A stretch of 29,607 nt of DNA, from assembly GCA_041623895.1 (NCBI GenBank), contig JBFJVZ010000032.1:1-29607 (forward strand), written 5' to 3'. This DNA is from JBFJVZ01 sp041623895. GTDB lineage: Bacteria > Planctomycetota > Planctomycetia > Pirellulales > Pirellulaceae. The first letter of the stretch is position 1. Every line of letters begins with the position of its first letter. The position numbers were made by a program, and so were the translations under genes. Of this stretch, positions 1-9,600 are shown piece by piece. The notes beneath the pieces were generated by a model that worked only from the letters and a program-made list of their open reading frames with translations, made no database searches and was not told where the DNA came from.

Positions 1-12
1 GGGGTGGTGGTC

Positions 13-76
13 GTAGCCGATGTCGCCAGACTTCGGGGTATCTTGGAACGAACCGAATTCTGGCGAATCCGGCTAC
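13..76. repeat. Imperfect inverted repeat (hairpin) 3' of the ferritin-like gene
   Basis: Arms at 13-36 and 53-76 are 24-nt reverse complements with four mismatches around a 16-nt loop. It lies about 70 bp past the stop of the minus-strand gene that ends at 145, so it could act in transcription termination or RNA 3'-end stability. There is no T-tract. It resembles the GC-rich intergenic repeats elsewhere in this window in form, not in sequence. The rest of 1-144 holds no gene I can support. Confidence 0.6.
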
Positions 77-144
77 CCGAAAGTCAAAAGTTGACAAAGC
101 ACGAGGAGCCAACGACGACGATCTCCCGAATTCCGCTACGCAGG

Positions 145-1563
145 TCAGATCTTCTCCAGATCGGCTCGGCTGTTTTCGTAGGTCTCAGAAAAGGCCAGCG
201 CCTTGGGGTCGGGATCTTTTCCCCAACGTTCGCAAGCAGCGGTGTAAATTTCGGGCCACCAGTTGCGGTGTTCGGTCAGCCCTTGCTGTTTGTACTCGCG
301 CCAGTGGCTGAGCACCTTGGACCAGCACTTGTCTCCGTAGGCCAACGCTTCGTTTAGCGATTTGTATTTCGGCACGTACCAGCGACGGCCGATTTGCGCA
401 TGCAAGACTTCGTCGGCCCAATCGAAGTCCTGAAATAGCGCCGACAGCGGATCGCCACTCTCGCTCGCGACTTCCCATTCATACCGCTTGCCGGTACGCG
501 GCATCAGTCCCTGCTCGATAAAGAACAACACGCCGTGCCGCTCGCGGGCGGTTAACTGCAAATTCAAATTACGAGACCAGGTGAAGTTGATGGGAATCTT
601 TTCCCAATCGATTTGCTGAGACACAAAACCGACTTCGCCCATCATGGCGTGGCGGGCCTCGTCCCACAGCTGCCGCACCATTTCCATATGGAACTCCCAC
701 GGTTCCTGGTCAGCCAGTTCAACCAAGATGCTTGCCATCATCTCGGGAACGTCGATTTCACGGATCCGCTTGTAGTACATCATCAAGGTTTTGTCTTGAG
801 CACTGAAGCGATCGTCATACAAGAACGCCTCGGGATTGACGCCCGCGTTGTAAGGATCCTGAAATCTGTGGTCGCGTCTGGGTTCTTTATCGTACGTGTA
901 CGGCGTCTTGCTGTGCCACGGCTGCGGAAGTTCCGCGCTGCTGGTTTCGGTTCCATCGATCCCACCGGCGTGGGCCAGACATTGGTGCAGCGAGTCGATC
1001 CAGGGCTGAAGTTCCTTTCGCGCCGGGTCGTCGATCAGGCATACGATCGCCTGCGATCCGAACTCCACAACATCGGCCATCTCGAATGCAATCAATTTGG
1101 CGATGCGGACACTGGGCGCGTCGGCCAGCGGATGGGCCTGCTCTTTCAGCCGCTGGCAAGCCTGGATGACGGCGGGGAGGGCAACCTCATAAACGCCACA
1201 CAACAGCTCTTCGGTCGCAGGTGCGGAAAGGATCTCATCCATCAATCGCTGGAGACCAGCGTGCGGCACCTTATCCAGTCCCAAAGGCGGCTCACGCATC
1301 TCGCCCACACGGCGGCGAACCAAGCTGACTTGTTCGGCGCACAAATAAGCATGGTGGCTGAAGGCCGTTTTCAATTCGTAAATGGGCTCAGCTGTGATTC
1401 TAGACGTCAGTGTTTCGTAAAGTCGCTTCAGCACGTAGTGGATTCGCTTCCAACGATCAACGCTGGCCTGGACACTCCAGTCGCTGTGCACAGCGCTTTG
1501 CATCGACGAAAGACCTGCTAGGGGTGGTAAACCGCGGAGTGATTTCGTTTGGGCTGCCTTCAT
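145..1563 (-). CDS. Ferritin-like (probable di-iron) protein
   Basis: This 472-residue soluble protein has no signal peptide. Two ExxH motifs typical of ferritin-like di-iron four-helix bundles are visible in its C-terminal half: E302-A-R-H305 (in WDEARHAMMGE) and E385-V-L-H388 (in WADEVLHAQ). Glu-rich helices upstream of each, such as LADQEPWEFHMEM, could give the remaining carboxylate ligands. The N-terminal half is helical and of unknown role. The ATG at 1563 is preferred over the more upstream start at 1632 because an AAGG element lies 8 nt before it. The fold assignment rests on motifs only. An oxidase, oxygenase or iron-handling role cannot be separated from sequence alone. It is transcribed away from the regulator at 1910. 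Confidence 0.65.
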   Translation of the reverse strand: MKAAQTKSLRGLPPLAGLSSMQSAVHSDWSVQASVDRWKRIHYVLKRLYETLTSRITAEPIYELKTAFSHHAYLCAEQVSLVRRRVGEMREPPLGLDKVPHAGLQRLMDEILSAPATEELLCGVYEVALPAVIQACQRLKEQAHPLADAPSVRIAKLIAFEMADVVEFGSQAIVCLIDDPARKELQPWIDSLHQCLAHAGGIDGTETSSAELPQPWHSKTPYTYDKEPRRDHRFQDPYNAGVNPEAFLYDDRFSAQDKTLMMYYKRIREIDVPEMMASILVELADQEPWEFHMEMVRQLWDEARHAMMGEVGFVSQQIDWEKIPINFTWSRNLNLQLTARERHGVLFFIEQGLMPRTGKRYEWEVASESGDPLSALFQDFDWADEVLHAQIGRRWYVPKYKSLNEALAYGDKCWSKVLSHWREYKQQGLTEHRNWWPEIYTAACERWGKDPDPKALAFSETYENSRADLEKI

Positions 1564-1705
1564 CGGATTGACCTTGAGTCGGTGCTTTATTTGCAAGCGG
1601 GGATGCGCTGTACTTTGGCGGCATACCGCCAATATTATCCAGCTGCGCTTACCCGCAAAAGTGAAGTCCAGGATTGCGGCAATCCCCGTTGCCTTCGCTG
1701 GTGGT

Positions 1706-1769
1706 TGAGGGTTATCCCTTTACTCTATCATCCTTGGCGCGATGATACTGAGGGTTGTCCCTTGGCGCA
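1706..1769. promoter_or_regulatory. Direct and inverted repeats in the 1564-1909 gap (candidate operators)
   Basis: A 15-bp element, TGAGGGTTRTCCCTT, occurs at 1706-1720 and 1749-1763 with a 43-bp period. Each copy contains a dyad AGGG-N4-CCCT. Between them is a perfect 7-bp inverted repeat, TATCATC (1726-1732) and GATGATA (1741-1747). CTTGGCGC is repeated at 1733-1740 and 1761-1768. The cluster lies between divergent gene starts (1563 minus, 1910 plus) and just upstream of a TTGACA at 1781. This arrangement is typical of operator sites, but the binding factor is unknown. Confidence 0.45.
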
Positions 1770-1780
1770 CGGATAATGTG

Positions 1781-1810
1781 TTGACAAGGTACACTACCGG
1801 AAACTATCGA
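1781..1810 (+). promoter_or_regulatory. Candidate sigma70-like promoter for the regulator at 1910
   Basis: A perfect TTGACA -35 hexamer at 1781-1786 is followed after 17-18 nt by the weak -10 candidate CTATCG/TATCGA (1804-1810). It would leave a 5' leader of about 95 nt before the ATG at 1910. The poor -10 keeps confidence low. Confidence 0.3.
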
Positions 1811-1909
1811 ACGATTAGATGCTTAAACAGGTTTACTGAGATCAAAACGAGCGTCTTCGATTTCGCGGGCTAGCGTGTCGAAGGACGAGTCCATCCAAGG
1901 GGCAATGGC

Positions 1910-2590
1910 ATGATTGGCTTGAACAAGGCCAATGCCGACACCACTGGAGGTGCCGGCATGATGGTTTACGGCGACGATTGGGTAACTCGATCCGCCCAAC
2001 GCGCCGGCCGGGGGGCGTTGGTGGTTATCGAGCAGGGCGACCTTGACAAGTCCTTGCTCCCACCGGGGTTATCGATCCAGGTTTTACCGGCCGCCGATTG
2101 GCATGAGGCCGAACAACACGGCAGGGATGTTCCCTGTTGCGTGCTCGTCGACTTCGACTTTGATCCCACCGAACTGGCGCGGCAATTGGAGGATCGACGT
2201 GGTCGCTGGATGCCCCTTTCCTGTGTCGCTTGCTCCAGCGATACATCGGTGCAAAACATCGTCCACGCAATGCGCGTGGGGTGTGTGGATTTCGTGCCAA
2301 AGCCGATTCAAACCGATACGTTATTGGCCGCCTGCGCTTACGCCTGCCGCATCGATGCATCAGGCGAACATTCCCCCCGTCAGTTTCGATCCCGAGTCGC
2401 GACACTTACCGAACGTGAAATCGAGGTGCTGAAACTGTTCCTTGACGGACGCAACACGAAAACAATCGCCAAGCAATTAGGAGTGACTTACCAAACGATT
2501 GATAAACACCGGAATCGTGCGCTCAAAAAAATGCATTCCCATAGCCTGATTGATCTGGCTCGAGTGCTGAAAGTAAAACCGCCGGGCTAA
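1910..2590 (+). CDS. FixJ/NarL-type response regulator with LuxR-type HTH
   Basis: A 226-residue cytoplasmic DNA-binding regulator. Residues ~35-150 are receiver-like: a beta-3 aspartate D81 (VLVDFDF), a serine-containing beta-4 (CVACSSD) and the conserved lysine in DFVPKPI. The usual N-terminal acidic pair is reduced (LVVIEQGD). Residues ~163-220 form a LuxR/GerE helix-turn-helix (LTEREIEVLKLF ... TIAKQLGVTYQTIDKHR). The start is supported by AAGGGG about 9 nt before the ATG. No histidine kinase is adjacent, so this is an orphan. A paralogous regulator follows at 2757 in the same orientation. Confidence 0.85.
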   Translation: MIGLNKANADTTGGAGMMVYGDDWVTRSAQRAGRGALVVIEQGDLDKSLLPPGLSIQVLPAADWHEAEQHGRDVPCCVLVDFDFDPTELARQLEDRRGRWMPLSCVACSSDTSVQNIVHAMRVGCVDFVPKPIQTDTLLAACAYACRIDASGEHSPRQFRSRVATLTEREIEVLKLFLDGRNTKTIAKQLGVTYQTIDKHRNRALKKMHSHSLIDLARVLKVKPPG

Positions 2591-2599
2591 TGGAATCAC

Positions 2600-2622
2600 C
2601 AAGTGCGGATAATACGCACTTG
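2600..2622. terminator. Perfect 8-bp inverted repeat between the two regulators
   Basis: CAAGTGCG (2600-2607) and CGCACTTG (2615-2622) flank a 7-nt A/T-rich loop, 10 bp after the stop of the first regulator. No U-tract follows, so an operator for the downstream gene is as likely as a terminator. Confidence 0.35.
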
Positions 2623-2756
2623 CAAATCACGCATTACTTGCTAGATAAAAATGGCGGATGTGTCGCGGACGATTGCCGATCAAGACATCGGGGCGTCCGA
2701 TCAGCAGCGACCACAACATCCAGCCATTCAAGTCAGACTTCATTAGGGGCAACGTG

Positions 2757-3494
2757 ATGACAGCTGAACCGAGACATGAGTCAACGCTGTTCGTGGTAAG
2801 TGCGATCAGTCAATGGAAAAATCAAGTAGCTGACGTCGGCGTCGCTGCTGGAATGAACTGTGTGTCGGCTCACTCGTTGGCAAGATTCTTAGCAGCGGCC
2901 GGCGATCATGATGGACCAGCGTGCGCCTTCATTGATGTGGAAGTCCCGGACATCGATTGGTCGACATTGCACCAGTTGATGCTGGAAAGAAATCTGGAAA
3001 TCCCCGTCGTCGTGGTTGCGGATGAACCCGAGTTAAAGAAAGCGTGTCAAGCGGCCAAGTGCTGCGTGAGCTTAGTGATCACGCGGCCAACGGACAACAA
3101 TTCGATTCGCGAAGCAATTGATGCCGCGCTGAGTAATCAAAAGGTTGTTGGCCACCAGTTTGCTGTCGAGCGGAACTATCGGCGTCTGTTAACGCTGGAT
3201 GAACGTGAACGCTCGATCGTCGATCTGGCTGTCGATGGTGCACCCAACAAACAGATCGCTAATCGTTTGGGGCTCTCGGTCAAAACGATTGAGCGGATTC
3301 GCAAAAACGCCTATCGAAAGTTGGATGTACGCAGCACCGCCGAAATGACGCGGGCCGTGATCTTGGGTGGATTACACGACATCGTCGCCACCAACCATCC
3401 GGTCTTGGCAGGCTCGTTGGGTCTGCCAGGCTTGATGGGCCTGCAGGGGGATCAGTACGCCACGGCCGCAAGCTTGTCCGGATCTACCACGTAA
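2757..3494 (+). CDS. Orphan response-regulator-like protein with LuxR-type HTH and degenerate receiver
   Basis: A 245-residue paralogue of the preceding gene. The C-terminal LuxR-type HTH is clear (LDERERSIVDLAVDG, QIANRLGLSVKTIERIR). In the N-terminal domain D60 (CAFIDVEVP) is kept. The acidic pair is missing (LFVVSAIS), the beta-4 Thr/Ser is Ala (VVVADEPE), and the conserved Lys-Pro has become Arg-Pro (VITRPTD). This suggests a receiver that does not switch by standard phosphorylation. The ATG at 2757 is chosen over the upstream start at 2658 because AGGGG lies 7 nt before it. The last ~30 residues are Gly/Leu-rich and of unknown role. Confidence 0.8.
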   Translation: MTAEPRHESTLFVVSAISQWKNQVADVGVAAGMNCVSAHSLARFLAAAGDHDGPACAFIDVEVPDIDWSTLHQLMLERNLEIPVVVVADEPELKKACQAAKCCVSLVITRPTDNNSIREAIDAALSNQKVVGHQFAVERNYRRLLTLDERERSIVDLAVDGAPNKQIANRLGLSVKTIERIRKNAYRKLDVRSTAEMTRAVILGGLHDIVATNHPVLAGSLGLPGLMGLQGDQYATAASLSGSTT

Positions 3495-3574
3495 GGGCAC
3501 AACCGCGCGGCTCGCTCCACGGCTACAATCGAGTCTTTCGCACGATAGACAGACTCGTCCCGGTGGAGATTTTG

Positions 3575-5929
3575 ATGATGCGCGGTTGCTTTGCCAGCTT
3601 CTTGGCGACCTTTTTTCTGCTCACTTGCGGAATCACGCAGGGCTCCGAACCGCTGCCGGGTACGCAGCCGCTGACGATCGATCGGCCCGCCGATGTGATC
3701 ATGGTCGAGGGCATCCAGCGGTTCGCGCTTGGGGAACTGGAGCGATCGCGATCGCTGCGTCAATCTTTCTGGAAGCGTGACTACAGCAGCGTTGACGCTT
3801 ACCTTGCCAGCATCGGTCCGAATCGTGAAAGGTTTCGGCAAATCATTGGCGCCGTCGACGCGCGCGAGCAAGCCCGCGGACTTGAGTTGATTGCCACCAC
3901 GATGCAAGACGCTTTGGTGGCCGAAAACGAGTTTTTTTCTATTCACGCGGTACGTTGGCCGGTACTCGAGGGGGTTACTGCGGAAGGCCTACTGTTAAAA
4001 CCCCGTTCACAAGCAGTGGCTCGCGTGGTCGCGCTAGCCGACGCGGACTGGACACCGGAGATGATTTCGGGGCTGGCTGAGTGCGAATGCCAGTTCGCCG
4101 CGGAGCTCGCCTTGTCCGGTTGTGAGGTGTTGGTGCCAACCTTGATCAACCGAGACTCCAAATTCAGTCGCAACGACTCGATTGGCCGCGCGACGAATCT
4201 GACGCACCGAGAATTCATCTATCGTCAGGCATTTGAACTGGGCCGGCACATCATCGGCTACGAAGTCCAAAAAGTGCTCGCCGCCGTCGACCAACTTTCG
4301 CTCAGAAATGAACAGTCCGGCGATGACTTGCCCATCATCGCCATGGGTGTCAGCGAAGGCGGCCTATTGGCCATGTACAGTGCCGCAATCGACGATCGAA
4401 TCACGGCAACCGTCGTCAGCGGGTATTTCGATCAGAGACAGAAGGTCTGGCAGGAACCGATCTATCGCAACGTCTGGAGATTGCTGGCCGAATTTGGCGA
4501 CGCCGAGATCGCCAGCCTGATCGCTCCGCGTTTGCTGTACATCGAAACCAGCCCCTCCATCCCGGAGATTACCGGACCGCCGCCGACGAAGGGCCGCAAC
4601 ATCGCCGCGCCAGGCACGATCCGTCGCCCCGACGCCCAATCGGTGGCGATCGAAGTCGCACGCGCGACCGAGCCTTGGGACAAGTTGAAAGAAACAGCCG
4701 GCCAGCAAGTCAAGAATCTGATTACCTCCCGAGCCGATGCTGCGGGCCAACCTCCGTTGAGTCCCGCGATCATCGGCAATGTCTTGCGGCAACTTGGACT
4801 CGCCGATCACCGTCCACCAACCACAGTCGCGATCGGCCCCGATCGTAGAAAGGCCTTTTCAGCCGATGACCGGCAAGCGCATCAAGTGTCCGAACTGGTT
4901 GAGTACACGCAGCGTATCCTGCGGCATTGCTATCGCGACCGCGACGCTCGGTTTGCCAAGCTTGATCGCAGCGATTTGAATAAGTGCATCGAATCTGCCA
5001 AACCGCTACGCGAAGAAGTCTATACCGAACTGATCGGCAAGCTTCCGACACCCTCCATCGATCCCAACCCGCGGACCCGGGTCGTGTTGGAGACCGAAAG
5101 GTATCGCGGCTACGACGTCATGCTGGATGTCTATCCCGATGTGATTGCCAGCGGCATTCTGTTGTTGCCGAAGAACCTGAAGCCTGATGAAAAACGTCCG
5201 GTGGTGGTTTGCCAACACGGCTTGGAAGGCACTCCCATGGACACCATCAGCGGGCCGGACTCGCCGGGGTTCCGCGCCTATAAATCCTTCAGCGCCGAAC
5301 TGGTCGATCGCGGTTTTATCGTCTATGCACCGCAGAACCCGTACCGCGGCTACGACGCATTTCGCACGCTCCAGCGGCAATCCAATCCGCTTGGCCGTTC
5401 ACTGTTCAGCTACATCATTCCTCAGCACCTGGTGACGCTCCGCTGGCTGGCCTCGCTACCGAATGTCGACAAAGAGCGAATCGGTTTTTATGGACTCTCC
5501 TATGGCGGCAAAACCGCAATGCGGGTGCCGCCAATGCTGCCGCCCACCGACGCCGAACCCGGGTATTGTTTGTCCATCTGCAGTGCCGACTTCAACGAAT
5601 GGGTCGCCAAGAATGCGTCGTACGACGCCAAGTTCAGTTACTTGTGGACGATTGAATACGAGATCTTTGAGTGGAATATGGGGCACGTTGCCAACTACGC
5701 CGAGCTGGGGATGTTGATGACGCCGCGTCCCTTCATGGTCGAACGTGGTCACGATGACGGTGTCGGCATCGACGAGTGGGTGGCCTGGGAGTACGCAAAG
5801 ATTCGCCGCCACTACAACAAACTGGGCATCGGCGATCGCACCGAAATCGAATTCTTCGACGGCCCCCACACAATCAACGGCCAAGGCACGTACGATTTCC
5901 TCCATCGACACCTGAAATGGCCCAAGTAA
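3575..5929 (+). CDS. Exported protein with two alpha/beta-hydrolase domains
   Basis: A 784-residue protein with an N-terminal signal peptide (hydrophobic CFASFLATFFLLTCGITQG). Domain 1 (~90-330) has a nucleophile elbow G-V-S260-E-G-G. Domain 2 (~490-784) has G-L-S642-Y-G-G, a late His in DGPH765TINGQG, and acidic candidates in ERGHDDGVGIDEW, so a full Ser-Asp-His triad can be placed. I see no equivalent Asp/His end to domain 1. The family resembles the dipeptidyl-aminopeptidase/acetyl-xylan-esterase-like hydrolases common in planctomycetes. The substrate (ester or peptide) is not determinable. The ATG at 3575 is preferred because GGTGGAG lies 6 nt upstream. The alternative GTG at 3563 sits inside that ribosome-binding site. 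Confidence 0.8.
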   Translation: MMRGCFASFLATFFLLTCGITQGSEPLPGTQPLTIDRPADVIMVEGIQRFALGELERSRSLRQSFWKRDYSSVDAYLASIGPNRERFRQIIGAVDAREQARGLELIATTMQDALVAENEFFSIHAVRWPVLEGVTAEGLLLKPRSQAVARVVALADADWTPEMISGLAECECQFAAELALSGCEVLVPTLINRDSKFSRNDSIGRATNLTHREFIYRQAFELGRHIIGYEVQKVLAAVDQLSLRNEQSGDDLPIIAMGVSEGGLLAMYSAAIDDRITATVVSGYFDQRQKVWQEPIYRNVWRLLAEFGDAEIASLIAPRLLYIETSPSIPEITGPPPTKGRNIAAPGTIRRPDAQSVAIEVARATEPWDKLKETAGQQVKNLITSRADAAGQPPLSPAIIGNVLRQLGLADHRPPTTVAIGPDRRKAFSADDRQAHQVSELVEYTQRILRHCYRDRDARFAKLDRSDLNKCIESAKPLREEVYTELIGKLPTPSIDPNPRTRVVLETERYRGYDVMLDVYPDVIASGILLLPKNLKPDEKRPVVVCQHGLEGTPMDTISGPDSPGFRAYKSFSAELVDRGFIVYAPQNPYRGYDAFRTLQRQSNPLGRSLFSYIIPQHLVTLRWLASLPNVDKERIGFYGLSYGGKTAMRVPPMLPPTDAEPGYCLSICSADFNEWVAKNASYDAKFSYLWTIEYEIFEWNMGHVANYAELGMLMTPRPFMVERGHDDGVGIDEWVAWEYAKIRRHYNKLGIGDRTEIEFFDGPHTINGQGTYDFLHRHLKWPK

Positions 5930-6038
5930 CTGTTCGCTCGGCCCCAATAACGGTGACTGCCTTCACTCGCTCTGAGGGCGAAGTTTCGGCCGCCGAGCGT
6001 CCGACGATGAGAGCGGAAGTCGCGAGTCCACCAACAAT

Positions 6039-6569
6039 ATGCAAACGCAAAACCCCTACCAACCGCCGCAAACCGACTCGGAACTTAGCGAGCCTGAGTG
6101 GCCGGAAATCTCCGTCGACGGATTATCTCTGGTGGTCGCCTCGGGCGTCGCATTGCCGCGGCGCTGCATCAAGACCAATCAGCCGGCAACAGAGGATGAT
6201 GCCGTGCAGCGAACACTGCAGTGGCGAGGTCAAACGCTGCAGCTGATCGTCAATGTCCCCGAGTGCCAAATTCGATGGTATGCATCTGCAGGCATTCGCC
6301 GGCGAGCAATGATTTCGATGGCACTCGGATGGTTGATGTTTTTTGGATCGAGCGTCGTCGTGCTGGCATCAGTTGATCAAGATTGGATTCCAATGGTACC
6401 GGCAATTCCGATCAGCTTTGCCGTGGGCGTGATCGGCTTCTTCGTGACGCGATTGGATTACGGCTTGCAGGTCGTTGACTATCAGCACCATCGTTTTTGG
6501 CTCAAAGGCTGCTGCCCCGAGTTCCTGGATGCGCTGAAACAGGAACTAGCCGGGAAGACGATCGATTAG
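6039..6569 (+). CDS. Small membrane protein with NPYQPP N-terminus
   Basis: A 176-residue protein of unknown function. It opens with MQTQNPYQPPQTDSE, a Pro/Gln-rich start I associate with many planctomycete membrane proteins. A short soluble segment follows (ALPRRCIKTNQPA, with one Cys), then two adjacent transmembrane helices around residues ~88-108 and ~115-136 and a ~40-residue tail. The stop lies 88 bp before the convergent stop at 6657. I assign no function. Confidence 0.65.
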   Translation: MQTQNPYQPPQTDSELSEPEWPEISVDGLSLVVASGVALPRRCIKTNQPATEDDAVQRTLQWRGQTLQLIVNVPECQIRWYASAGIRRRAMISMALGWLMFFGSSVVVLASVDQDWIPMVPAIPISFAVGVIGFFVTRLDYGLQVVDYQHHRFWLKGCCPEFLDALKQELAGKTID

Positions 6570-6594
6570 TTAGCGCATTTTCAGATATTTGGTA

Positions 6595-6640
6595 GGCCAG
6601 GACTTGTTCTGGCAATAAGACGTCAGGACAAGTCCTGGCC
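6595..6640. terminator. Bidirectional hairpin between convergent genes
   Basis: A perfect 13-bp inverted repeat (GGCCAGGACTTGT at 6595-6607, ACAAGTCCTGGCC at 6628-6640) with a 20-nt loop fills most of the 87-bp gap between the convergent stops at 6569 and 6657. The position suits a shared terminator or an RNA-stabilising 3' hairpin, though there is no clear U-tract. Confidence 0.6.
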
Positions 6641-6656
6641 GACCGATGATCCCACA

Positions 6657-9600
6657 TCAATGATGTTGGTGATCGCCGAACATCATGTGCTTGGGGTCGC
6701 CTTTGGCATAGACAAAGCCGATCAGATCCAAGATCTCTTCACGAGTCAGCTTGTCCAGCAACCCCTTGGGCATCAGTGAGACGGGTGATTTCTTTCGGTC
6801 GATCACTTCTGCGGCTGCCAGCATTGTCGGCTTGCCTTTGGCCAGCGGGTTGATCACGACTTGAATCTCTTCGTCATTTTCCTCCATCACCATGCCCGTG
6901 ATGACGTCACCGGCGTCCATCACGAAGATGGTGGACTGATACTTCTCGTCGATTTCTTTGGACGGATCCAGCATCGAACGCAGGATTGCCTCAGGGGTTC
7001 CCTTTTTCTCGTCCAACTTTGCCAGGTCGGGACCAAACACATTGCCTTCGCCCGCCAGTTTGTGACAGGCAACGCAACTGGCGACTTTAAACAATTCTTT
7101 GCCGACCTCATACGACCGGCCGTGCCGCAACCGCTGCATGTCCTCCGCCAATTCGTCGAATGTCCACTCGTGACTTCGTGTGCTCAGTTTCAGCAATTCG
7201 TCCTTGATTGGCAGATTTGCCTTGGCCAGATAAGCCTGCTTGTCCGCCTGGTATTGTTCGATGTTGGCGACGACATACAGGGCACCGTACATCCGCCGCC
7301 AGTGGCCGGGGTACGTGCAAACATACGGATACACGCCGGGTTCGCTGGGAACATCGAAGGCCAGTGCTTGCTGATCGCCCGGCTGAAGCAGTTTGCTGGA
7401 CAGCAATATCTTGTCGGACTTGGGAATGTAATGCCGGTCCATCGCATCGGCATCCCGACCGGTTGCTTCTGCCAATTCGCCAACTTCCTGAAGCGCGCCG
7501 GGCACGGTGATGGCGAAGTTATGCGGCATCGCGTCGGTATTGCTCAAACGGAATTCGACCGGCTTGCCGGCCTGCACCACGATCAGTTCCTTGTCAAAGA
7601 TCATTCGATGCGGCACGGTACCGATGGCGATCACACGCACGTCCAGGTTTTGCAATCGTTGTTCGATCGCCTCTTTGATATCGGGGGGCAGCTTTTCAGC
7701 CAATGCTTTCGTTAGCGCCACAGCATCCATCGCCGCGGCGCCGGTTCGATATCGGGCCGGCATTCCGCTTAGATAACCGATCAAGTCGTTGACGAGCGGT
7801 CGGATACGCCCATTTGGCCAGGCACTGTCTGGAACTGATCGCAGCGCCTTGATCGCCGCCGGTCGACTGCGCCCTTTGGCCACCAAAGAAGCGAGCGATT
7901 GAAACTTTTGTTTGTCGTAACCGGGGATCGAAGCCAGTGCGGTGATGGCCACGTCATGCAGCGTTTCGCCGCCACTGATGCTCAAATTCTTTTCCGGGAT
8001 TTCCTGCTTACCGAATCCCGGTCCGGACCAGGTGACTTTCAATCCATCACCGCCACCGTTGTCAAAATACGTCACCACCAACTTGTGCATTCCGGCCGGC
8101 AAATCGACCGCCGCACTCTTTTCGCTCATGCCGTGCAAGCCGTCGTTATTGACAATTAGCTTGTCGTTCAAATAGATCCGCGAACCGTCATCGGAGGCCA
8201 CATAAAACGTGTACTTGCCCGACTTCGGTGCCAGCACATTGCCGGTAAATTTCAATGCGAACCGGTCTCGCTGCTTCAGTTGCGGTACGTTCATCACAAT
8301 TTTGGGGACAACACCGCTGTCATTGGGCTTCATTTTTCCCAGCGTTTCGATCGCTACATCTTTTCCGCTGGGGTGGTAATATTCGACATGAATCCCCTGC
8401 TCCGTTAGTTCCGAACCGCCGAGTTCGGCTTGCATGTTGGCGGGAAGTTCAAAGATCAACGGTTCGATCTTGGCAAACAACTGGCCACGGACTTTTTGGT
8501 TAACCGTGGGGACGGCATCCAGGAAATCACGCAGATTATCTTTGTTCTTGCTGGCAGCCAAAAACGCATCATCGGGACCGGCGGCAGCAACCCAGGCAGC
8601 ATAGCCGAGCCGTTTTAGCTCCGGCGTCTCACCTTTGACGGCGATGCTTTGGATTTGGCGGCGAACCCGCTGCAGTTGGTCGGGCGGCTGGCGTACCAAG
8701 AGCTCACCGAGTCCGATGACGTTGCTGCCTGGACGCTTTCGCGCATCTTCGATCAGCCCCATCAACACATCCAGTTGATCTTTGCCGGCAACCGCGGCCA
8801 AACCCGCCAGCGACGATGCCAAGTCAGCCGGCTTGGCGCCGGTACGACCTAAGATTGCCTTGTAGACCGCCTCCGTTTTATCCATTTTCAACAGCGCGTC
8901 GACGCTAGCCGACTTCAGTGCGTAAGCCTGAGCTGCGGGGCTGAGCTTTTGCCCCGCCGCGATCGCGTCTTTGACGATCGCATCGATGTTGATTGACTTC
9001 TTGGCGTAGGCGATCACGGTATCCAATTCCGGATCGGTGGCTCGGGATGCGGCCTCGAACAACACATCGGCCGATGTCACGTCGGCGAATTCAACGGCGG
9101 CTTTCACGGCTTCGGCACGGACCAGAGCAGACTCGTCACTAGCAGCTGCCAGCAACGTTTCATTCCAATCGTCGACTCGGCCCGCCCAATGTCCCAGCGT
9201 CCGCACCGCCGCCGCCCGCACACGCGGCTCGTCAGCGCGAAACGTTTTCTTAACAAGATCGATGTTGGTAATACGTTGTTCCTCGAACACCCACAAGCAT
9301 TCAAGCAGTGCCTGCGCCTCATCGCGTGAACTCGAGACAGATTTCGGATTCAAGCTGTCAGCAAATTTCTGCACTTGATCGATGATGTCGGCTGCATCTC
9401 TGCCGCTTAATTCCAACCGTGCCCGATAGCGAACGCCGTTGCCGGGATCAAAGAAGTTTTCACAGACCTCGGCAATCGGTTTGCCTTTCATCTTGGCTGG
9501 TTTGTCCAGCGGCCTGCCCTTGGCGGTGACCCGATAGATGCGGCCATGTTCATGATCGCGATTGGGATCGCGCATGTTGTGTTGCATGTGACCGATCAGC

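Noticed and set aside
613..1521. 302-residue open frame on the plus strand
   Set aside because: It lies fully antisense to the ferritin-like gene, lacks recognisable motifs and has the irregular composition of a shadow frame.
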